A stretch of DNA of 64,000 bases from Datnioides undecimradiatus (lineage: Eukaryota > Chordata > Actinopteri > Lobotiformes > Datnioididae). The notes under the pieces are model-generated. The model was not told the DNA's origin, made no database searches, and was given only the letters and a program-made list of their open reading frames with translations. Below, one piece after another: positions 56,401 through 64,000 of this stretch. How positions within the stretch are numbered: the first letter of the stretch is position 1; each line of letters opens with the position of its first letter. The stretch covers positions 3,891,192 to 3,955,191 of the forward strand of contig WARS01000014.1 in the NCBI GenBank assembly GCA_008933995.1. Direction: 5' to 3'. A program made the position numbers and the translations under genes.

Positions 56401-58670
56401 TTAAACAAAAGCATTCATAGATTTTATTTTTTCATAATGTCTAGAAACAATTTCTCTACTTTCAAGCAGACACTAAAGCCTTCTCCTTGTAACTGACGCT
56501 CCCATTTCATTTTTCATTTATCTCCCCATCAAACCACACCAACTGTCAACTGTAAAGCTTATTTGAATATCTAGAAAAGTGCTCTATGAAATGAGCATAT
56601 TGTCATTATTATTTATTATAAATGGCTGCACTGACACACTGTATTATTTTGTTGTTTTATCTTAAGTTGAAACAGGTGTTTTGGGGCAATGTTAGTGGAA
56701 CATCTTCTGTGCAGTGATATTTAATAGAATTTCATGGACTGATTTGCCCAAATCTTTTATTTCATTTATCCTCAGGATATTACAGATATGCTTTTCTAAC
56801 TGATTTGAAGGAAACAGCTCACAATTGAATCACCATCTACCAGTTAATACAATTTATAACTCAATGATAGGTTTTCCACTTTTAGTTGTTCCATCATTTA
56901 TACTTTATAAATCTCCAAATATGATTAACAATATAGGTCTTAAATGGATTTTGTATTGATTTATCTTAATCTCATATTTGTTTAATAAACCAGATGAAAG
57001 TAATCAATACCTTATCCTATTTAAACCAGACATTATACTGTGGTCAATATATCATTGACTGCAATCTTGAGATTTGAGGGAACTGCAGTGAAGGTGGAGT
57101 ATAATTATGCTGTGCAGCTGCTGTGAAGTCAAATAGCTATAGTCATGCGTACATGTGTGTTCACGTATGGTGCTTGGTATGCAGACAGCATCTTTGCTGC
57201 CTGTAGCCCTATACTGGCCTCCCTAGGTCAAACAATTACCACACATCAAGGAAAGCAATTGGGCATGACTAAAATATCATTGCCATGTGATTGTGTCCCT
57301 ATGTTTGGGCCGCTACAGCCTAATTTAACCCACTTTGTCCATACGATCGAGGAGAATTGAGGACACGCTCTCCAATTCTGGTAGGCCCCCCGAGCATTTC
57401 CTGCAAGTCTGACAAGCGGCAGCTGGGTTGTAGACGCGCTGTCACTGGCCTCTTACCCAGCGGAGTGGGATATGGTGTGTAATGAGCGAGAGAAGTGAGG
57501 TAGCAGAGGAGAACAAGTAGCTGGAGGTAGAGGAGGGGAGTGTTAAATGAGCCAGAGGGTGCAGAAACTTGAGGCTTTTTGAGTAAAGGCTCTGAAAATG
57601 TGTGAGAGCGTATATCGACCGGGGATCACTTGTTAAGTAACGTGATTGCATCAATTTAAGAGCCAAACTGGTTTCCAGTCAGGGTTGTTTCTCCAAGATG
57701 CTTTCCAGGGGGGCCAGGAGCCTGCTCGTGGACACATTTTGACTTAGCAGGAGAGTGTGTGTGTGGGGGGGGGACTGGCATATATGCACAGGGAATAGGA
57801 CAGAGGCAGGGAGAGAGATGGTGGATGTTATTAGCGAGGCAGCATTGATCCTGGGCTCTCACTCTGAGCAGCTTTCTTCACTTATTCCTTCATTATACAG
57901 TCAAATATCCCTGTGCCTTCAACTGCCACCCATGCCCTTTATCTATCTGCCCCCCCACCAAATAAAATCTGACAAACCCAAACCTCTCATCCAAGCAGCT
58001 TCACTCTACTAAATCCATTGTTTCGCCGATTCCATTTCAATTTCATCCGGTCTTTGCTGCTCAGCTGTAACTTAGCCAGAGTCTTTGTGTAAGAGGAACT
58101 CTGTGTGTTTCTTTTGTCCTCGTAGACCCTGTTTAAATATTGATAGAGATTGGAAGCACCGCTGACTACTCAGTCAGATCTGAGAGGGTCAAGGATGGCA
58201 GAGTTTCTGTGCAGATTTCATTAAGGGAGCTAAGGATTGTAAATATGGAAGCATGTGAATCACAGGCCCTCGCCGACGCTCCAGCAGCCTTCATTATCCC
58301 GCTGCATGGCTAACGCCCTGTAATGTATTCCAATGGTGATGGAGGTTGGAGGGTGATGGGGTGTAAAATAGCATGTGTAGGAAGTCCCTGGGTTTTTTTT
58401 TTCTTTTTTGCTATGAGCAGCCTGCAACTCTCACAGCCAGATCCCCATTAGTAGAGGAGCAGAGGATTGGATGTGCAAATGGTCCCATGGATTAGAGAGC
58501 TAATGCATTTAGGAGAGGGGGCTCCACAATCTCTTTATTGCTGCTGTGTGCTGTGTGTGTTGAGGCTCGTGCAGGGGAGATACCCAGTCCCTTTGTGGAG
58601 CCTGAGAGATTTAGGGTAAAGTGAGTAGATAAGGGCAGGGATGCACTGCAAGTAGAGCCACACTGATGCA

Positions 58671-58677
58671 ACACACA

Positions 58678-58715
<38 letters not shown>
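58671..58715. repeat. (CA)n microsatellite with one interruption
   Basis: Two CA blocks separated by a CT unit, about 1.5 kb before the Bbeta1 exon. Confidence 0.92.
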
Positions 58716-58718
<3 letters not shown>

Positions 58719-59359
58719 TCTCATCAAAGATTCCGGTTTGACCAGAAGAAGGCTCGTTATGTGTGGTGTTATTAAACTCAGCATGGAAATGAGATCTTCC
58801 AGAAAGAGGCACAGACGGCGGCCCTACTAATCTAATTAATCAGCGTCTGGGATTTTTCATTTTCTTCTGCCCTCTTTTCTGCCCGTCTTTGTTGCTCTCT
58901 CCTCTCCAATCGTCTCACTTACTCAAGCAGTCTCTCCCCTCTCATTTTGGTCCCTCTCTGCTCTCAGCTCTGCTCTCTGTTTCACCAAATCTGAACTTCA
59001 TGCTCTCTCTGTCAAGTGTTTGGACAGGAAATCTGCCATGTCATGCGCTTGCTATATCACATCCTATAAAGGCTCCTGTTGTCTTCTGCTGGTATGAATA
59101 GCTGCGCTTATGGAACTCCAGAGGAGAGCATGGGAAGCTCACTGCCCAACCTGCTGTAACGTCCATATAGATGCCTCTGCAGCAGCAGCATGGAGGGATG
59201 GTGATGCAGGATCTACCAGGCTTAACAGGCAACCTGCTACCAAGCCATAAGGCAGCTGTCGGCTTTATACGCACGAACCTTGCTGGTGGTCATCGTGCTG
59301 TGAGCGGACAGAATTTAAAGTCCTTCTCTGTGGTGGCGGTGGTGGTGCGAGTGAGCGTC

Positions 59360-60232
59360 ACATTTGCAGCTTGTGGTTTTTAAAGAGCCAGGCAGCATGG
59401 GAGGGGCCCTGCTCTGCTGAGGCGCAGCAGCAGCAGCAGCAGCAGCACGGTGGGCAACTACAGTACAGCTCTGCGCTATCCAGCACAGTGAGTCAGCTGA
59501 GTTCCCGGGATCATCACCGGCGCCGGTGCATGAATGAATGAATGAAAGAGAGAGGAGACTGGATCTGCCGGATCTGCCGGATCTGGATACAGAAAAAAGG
59601 CGAAGGTAAAGCAACTGTAGGGATGCGCGGAGCTGAGAGTCTGACACGGAAATACTGAAGTGATCGGAGCAAGCTTGTTGACGCATAATCCCACCCGCCC
59701 CGCTGGCACTGGGAGGGGGCAAATCTCGCCTGCCTAAACTCAAATCCTCCAAAAGAGATTTACGGAGTGCGCTGCTGCTGCGGGTTCAGCACCTTCACGA
59801 AGACGTGACATTTCTTTTATTTTTGACAAGCTGCTCGCTCCGTGGTCATCATGAGTATATTTTAACATTTTTCTGGGAAGATTTATACACCTCGATGAGT
59901 TATCTGAAGCAGAGGACCTAATGCGCTCATAATTAGGGTATTAAACCCCCTGTTGGAATCGGCACTGTCATTGCGTCGCGGACGGGTGGTCGGTTTGGTT
60001 GGATGCGTCTTGAGGTGTGGACAGGACCTGCCCATACATTATCATCATCATCATCATCACAGCCAACAACGCCATCAGCATCCCAGGTATTTGATCGTGA
60101 TTGTGTTGATTACACCGGAGATCTGGAGCCATGACAGGCCCCCCGCTGGTCCCACAGCCCGCCTGCTGACGGTACCGGGCATGATGGGAGCAAGTCTGCC
60201 GCTTTCAGGATCCCGAACCAGCCGATTTATCA
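59360..60232 (+). promoter_or_regulatory. ppp2r2b: Presumed promoter and 5' leader of ppp2r2b Bbeta1
   Basis: The region just upstream of the Bbeta1 start codon becomes GC-richer than the surrounding intron. It contains the (CAG)7 tract (59,425-59,445), a cggatctgc duplication near 59,564-59,584, an (ATC)6 tract (60,041-60,059) and several upstream ATGs. One opens a 12-codon frame at 60,131-60,169. Another at 60,181-60,249 (22 codons) overlaps the main ATG in another frame. The transcription start and any leader splicing cannot be read from sequence alone. Confidence 0.45.
59425..59445 (+). repeat. ppp2r2b: (CAG)7 repeat upstream of ppp2r2b Bbeta1 exon
   Basis: Seven perfect CAG units on the sense strand, followed by CAC, about 790 bases before the Bbeta1 ATG. 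In human the CAG repeat whose expansion causes spinocerebellar ataxia 12 lies in the 5' region of the Bbeta1 transcript, in the same orientation. Orthology of the tract itself is inference. Confidence 0.9.
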
Positions 60233-60302
60233 ATGGAGGAAGAGAGTGACACCCGGAAAATCAACAACAGCTTCCTTCGCGACCACAACTATGCAACCGA
60301 AG
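60233..60302 (+). CDS. ppp2r2b: ppp2r2b alternative first coding exon, Bbeta1-type N-terminus (partial gene)
   Basis: Encodes 23 residues ([20 protein letters not shown] then ATE), one base G, and a donor gtattt. It ends in phase 1, exactly as the Bbeta2 exon does, so both can join the same second exon. The tail closely matches mammalian Bbeta1 ([18 protein letters not shown]) as remembered. This isoform of the PP2A B55-beta subunit is cytosolic and brain-enriched in mammals. The initiation context is moderate (T at -3, G at +4). The WD40 body is encoded beyond the window edge. Confidence 0.92.
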
Positions 60303-62340
60303 GTATTTAAACAGAAGATGAGGGGAAAGACTCATTTTAAGCTTTTTTACCGGCGCAGCAAAATAACCTGAGGCTGTAGCAGGAAGGTTGCTATCAGCCA
60401 AAATGAGTCACTGCATAGGAATATTAAAGGAAAGTATTGAGCAATTATCACATGAAATACCATTTAGTTTAAATGACCCGAGTGATAAAAATAAATCTTT
60501 TCATTTGGGGCTTCAACGTGATGCTTTATGAAGTGCACTGGGGTCATTTAAATCACATGTAATCACCACAGATGCATTAAAGGGGTGTTAGAAGAATATT
60601 CTGGTCATTTGTCGTTAACATGGAGCCTGTAGGTTTGCCTGCGGTGTCAATAGATGGAGATGGTGAGGTGGCTTCCCATCATACCTGCTATTTTAGGATC
60701 CTGACCGAGGGAGAATCAGGGCTTTAATCTGTATGGACTATTTGGACAGCAGAGGAATAAAGCCTCCTCTACATCTGCTCCGGTGTGTGGAGTCTATAGT
60801 GAACATGTGATGTACTTCAAAAATTATGAATTCTTGATGAGAATAGATGTATTTTCCTCATTCTGTGTTTACTTGTTGGGATAATTACAAAGACGCAGAG
60901 GAGATGCCCTATTTTTAACAGGCAGCACATGTGGAAATATGTCACTCTGTTACACACACACTTGCACACACAGTTGTTGTTTTGGTTTTGTTTTTTTTTT
61001 ACTGTACGTGCTCATAACTGAACAATAGCTGATTTCTGCAGCCCCAGCACTATAAATGCAGCTCCTCCCGCACATGTGTGTGTTTCCTCCTCATTGACCA
61101 CACAACAGCCTCTTGATTATCAGCCTGTTAACGGTTTGATGCTTAATAGTTCCCTTATGTTCCACCAATCAGCTGCACCTGTCCTCTGCAAGCTGCTTAG
61201 GCCACTGATCAACATGAAACATTGATTTACAGGTAAAACACTATCATTAATCTCATTACCACCTCGGTCCCCATTTAGTGATTATGCACATCGGTTAACT
61301 GCTGATATCAGTAAGATAATAAAAGCAGTGGGGACTGAGGGCTTTTCATTGCAGAAAACAACAAATTTGTTTTATACAGACTAAACACAATGAAATGCAA
61401 GGATGCACAATGGAGTGCTTCTAAATGTGAAGTAACAAATCAATACTTTTTCCTCTCTTTTAGAACAAATAATTGATTGTTGTGTATTGTGCAAACATTT
61501 GGACTGAATACAGTGTACAGTGTTATTTGCAGTGTAGCCAGTTTTTAATAATAGTCAGCAGCCTGTAATTCTTTCACACCAGACATATTTCACCACCCAC
61601 TTACCACAAGGTTGGAAAACAGAAAATATGATCCGAAAGAAATATTTAAATTTGAAATATGATGGAGAATCCCATTAATTGAATGAGCAAATGGCACGTC
61701 TCTACCAGTTATCTACAGAGCTGAATAGACTAGATTAATAGACCAGGGATATCATGGACACACAGGGGTTGTTAGGGGGTATGTGTGGCTGCTGGGTGGG
61801 TCAGGGCCACCCCTAGCTTTCTTCCAGCTGCTATCAGCTCAGGTTCCCGATGCCACCGCAGGTTGGAAGAGTGACAAAGTCAAGGCTCATTGTCACAGTT
61901 TCTCCAGCTGCTTGCTTTAATGTGTTTTTTCCCCATTTAAATGTGAGAGAGCATCATAATGTGCTCAGCTCCTGCACTTACAGATGATTCCCTGTCATTG
62001 CTAAACACACAGTCGCTGGTTCAGAGCAGGAGGAAGTGAAGTGGGGGTGGGAGTGGGTGTGATGGATATCTTTGTTTGATGTGTGCGCTGAGATGAAAAG
62101 CAGTAGGGGAGCTTCCTCTTCCAGCTTCTTTCTGCTTCACTCTTTCACTCCATCTCATTCATTTGTTCAGGAGAGAAAGTGGATGGAAGAGTTACACAGG
62201 GTGTAAAATGTGTCTCCTGAAAGCAAAAGACTGTCTGGTCTGTGGCCCATCTGCGCTTCTCAGACAAGAAGCGTCTACTTTTGTTATTTTTTATTGCTAT
62301 AATTTATGACTGATCGTCACACCTCATATATCATGAATGA

Positions 62341-62385
62341 GTGTGTGTGTGTGTGTGTGTGTGTGTGTTAGTGTGTGTGTGTGTG
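62341..62385. repeat. (GT)n microsatellite, interrupted
   Basis: Two GT blocks split by a single TTA interruption. Confidence 0.93.
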
Positions 62386-62518
62386 CCCATTCACTGTCTC
62401 TTTTCTTGTCTCCTAAGTGGTATGAAGTCCATCTGCAGCCAAAGATCATACGGGCCGTTGTCTGGGTCCATTGCCCGTCCTCATAAATTCACATGCACAT
62501 GTTCCATCCAGTTCAGAC

Positions 62519-62550
62519 CACACACACACAAACACACACACACACACACA
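62519..62550. repeat. (CA)n microsatellite, interrupted
   Basis: CA units with one AA interruption. It lies about 135 bases after the GT tract and is complementary to it, so the two could pair as an imperfect inverted repeat. Confidence 0.9.
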
Positions 62551-64000
62551 GAGTCACACATATTGTACACACAGGTCCCTGGTAGGGATTTCCCTCAGGC
62601 CATGCTTGCCCAAAGCACCAGGACACTTTAATGATGTCACATTTTAATGATGTCACTCAGACTGACCTTTGGCTTGCACCAATCCCATGCCTCAGTGGGT
62701 CTGTGGGCGGTTACATTGACTTGGTGTGTTCATGTACACTCTGTGAGTAAAAACTGTGCTGGTCACCTGTATTCAGGGATGAAACTTTAGGGTCCTCACA
62801 ACCTGAAGGGGAAGTTTCCAGAGACATCTCTTGCCTCCTGTCTTCTTGATAAAGGAAAATCACATTACAGTCTGATTTGTATTCACCAGCCGCCTGCAGA
62901 TGACACATCGCTAATGGTGACAGGATGGATGGCTTGTGGCTCACTGCTGGTGTGTGTGTGTCACTGTGTGTTGAGTCAATGGACTGTTACGCTCCAACAA
63001 CATGGGTCTCAGTTAATTTTCACAATCTGCACCTTGAATGTTTCTATAATGGATGAAATTGCCAAATAGCAGAACACCACTTGGCTGTGTGAGAATGTAA
63101 ATAGCCTCCTCGCTGTGAGGCAGGACCTCACCTAATGTCTGCTTTGGTATTGATTTCTGGTCCTTTACAATTTAGCCACCGGAACAATGACCTAAAGATC
63201 TATTGGTAGGACATGTAATCCCTTCCTCTGTCTCTCCCCTACCCCCCCTCTCTCTCTCATTTTCTCTTTCTTTTGCTTTTGCTGCTTATATCGCTCGTCT
63301 GATGCGAGTACAAGCTTGTGTGTGATGTGACCCCTCTAGACCCGCTGAATACTGATGCAGACCCGTAACAGAGAGCTCACAGCCTTTATTGCAGCTGCTG
63401 ATGAGAGCCGAGCTGCGGCTGGCTGCCTGTGCCAAGGCAAACGGCCTGGGGCCACACTTTAGGACCGCGGCATAAAAAGACTTAGCCCACCATACCCCCA
63501 GGTCCCATCCATTATTCACCACGAAACACTCAAAAAAATGCAGAACCCCGCCTCAGCACATAACGCAAGAAAGATAATGTCTGTGTGTGTGTATGGGGGT
63601 GGTGTGGGGGTGGCGGGTGCTTAATGGCAAGCTGTGAAGTTGGGGCGAGTCACACTCCTTATTCAGCAGCTGCTTTCATCCCCTGATTAGCTTCTTATTA
63701 AGTCTGCAGCTCCATGAAATTTTAATGAGAATTTATTAAAGAATACCCGTGGTGTTGCTACTGTAGCATGATTATAAAAAACATCCCATTTCTCCTCTGA
63801 CTTCCTGGTCAGTAGATTTAAGGTGCTGCTATGATTGATGCACTTTATATGAGTCACAGGGTGCACTGCTAGCCTGCAGGCTAAGCAGAGTTTGACCTTT
63901 CAGGACTTTATAATGGGAAACATTTGTAAGTTTTGATAGCTAATTCCTGTGTCCTGTCCAGGAAGCAGCGTCACTTGGAATCTTTCATGTTTCGGTGATA

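Larger units (their letters stand above)
36298..60232 (+). other. ppp2r2b: Intron of the ppp2r2b Bbeta2 transcript (contains Bbeta1 promoter)
   Basis: About 24 kb without a supported exon between the two alternative first exons. It carries numerous microsatellites, a Tc1-type element (51,901-53,007), two copies of one dispersed repeat (about 41,020 and 43,485), and other fish repeats (about 45,770, 49,890, 53,225). The last kilobase is the presumed Bbeta1 promoter and leader. Further alternative first exons, which mammalian PPP2R2B has, could be hidden here. Confidence 0.6.
60303..64000 (+). other. ppp2r2b: ppp2r2b intron following the Bbeta1 exon (continues past the window)
   Basis: No exon resembling the first shared B55 exon was found. 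The interval holds GT/CA microsatellites at 62,341-62,385 and 62,519-62,550 and AT-rich sequence. No other gene is supported on either strand. Confidence 0.55.

Noticed and set aside
59315..59752. 145-codon minus-strand frame with a poly-Ala run opposite the CAG repeat
   Set aside because: The poly-Ala comes from the CTG strand of (CAG)7. There is no family match, and the sense strand is the ppp2r2b leader. Antisense transcription at human PPP2R2B is known, but no coding claim is justified.
60303..64000. First shared exon of ppp2r2b
   Set aside because: I looked for an exon beginning with codons for (A)DIISTVEF after an AG acceptor and did not find it, so the shared exons must lie beyond the window.

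Overview
This is animal nuclear DNA, most likely from a ray-finned (teleost, probably percomorph) fish. Genes have short GT-AG-spliced exons and vertebrate protein sequences. Dinucleotide and tetranucleotide microsatellites are abundant, there is a Tc1-type transposon, and several interspersed sequences resemble repeat families I remember from percomorph genomes. No bacterial, viral or CRISPR features were seen.

Layout. 1-436 (+): a possible last coding exon of an unrecognised gene, with a polyA signal at 847-852. 0.9-21 kb: a large gene-poor interval with many microsatellites, whose right end is the presumed upstream regulatory DNA of nkx2.5. 21,161-22,739 (+): nkx2.5, two coding exons, 325 aa, a heart-specifying homeobox factor. 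25,691-28,468 (-): bnip1 (Sec20), six exons, 228 aa, an ER SNARE, convergent with nkx2.5. 29,469-30,771 (-): atp6v0e1, three coding exons plus a 3'UTR exon, 81 aa, V-ATPase subunit e. 31,960-34,420 (-): rpl26, three coding exons plus a non-coding first exon with a TOP-type start near 35,164, 145 aa. 36,219-36,297 (+) and 60,233-60,302 (+): two alternative first coding exons of ppp2r2b, the B55-beta regulatory subunit of protein phosphatase 2A. The first encodes the tail known in mammals as Bbeta2 (mitochondria-directed) and the second the Bbeta1 tail. The shared exons lie beyond the right edge.

Context. nkx2.5-bnip1-atp6v0e1-rpl26 is the block found in human 5q35 as NKX2-5, BNIP1, CREBRF, ATP6V0E1, RPL26L1, with relative orientation kept. 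CREBRF is absent here, and ppp2r2b (human 5q32) takes the place of ERGIC1. These genes are neighbours and do not form one pathway.

Most notable: a (CAG)7 tract about 0.8 kb upstream of the Bbeta1 start codon, on the sense strand. This is comparable in position to the CAG repeat that expands in human spinocerebellar ataxia 12. Both alternative ppp2r2b leaders also carry an upstream ATG whose reading frame overlaps the main start. All assignments come from reading the sequence and from remembered protein families; no database search was run.
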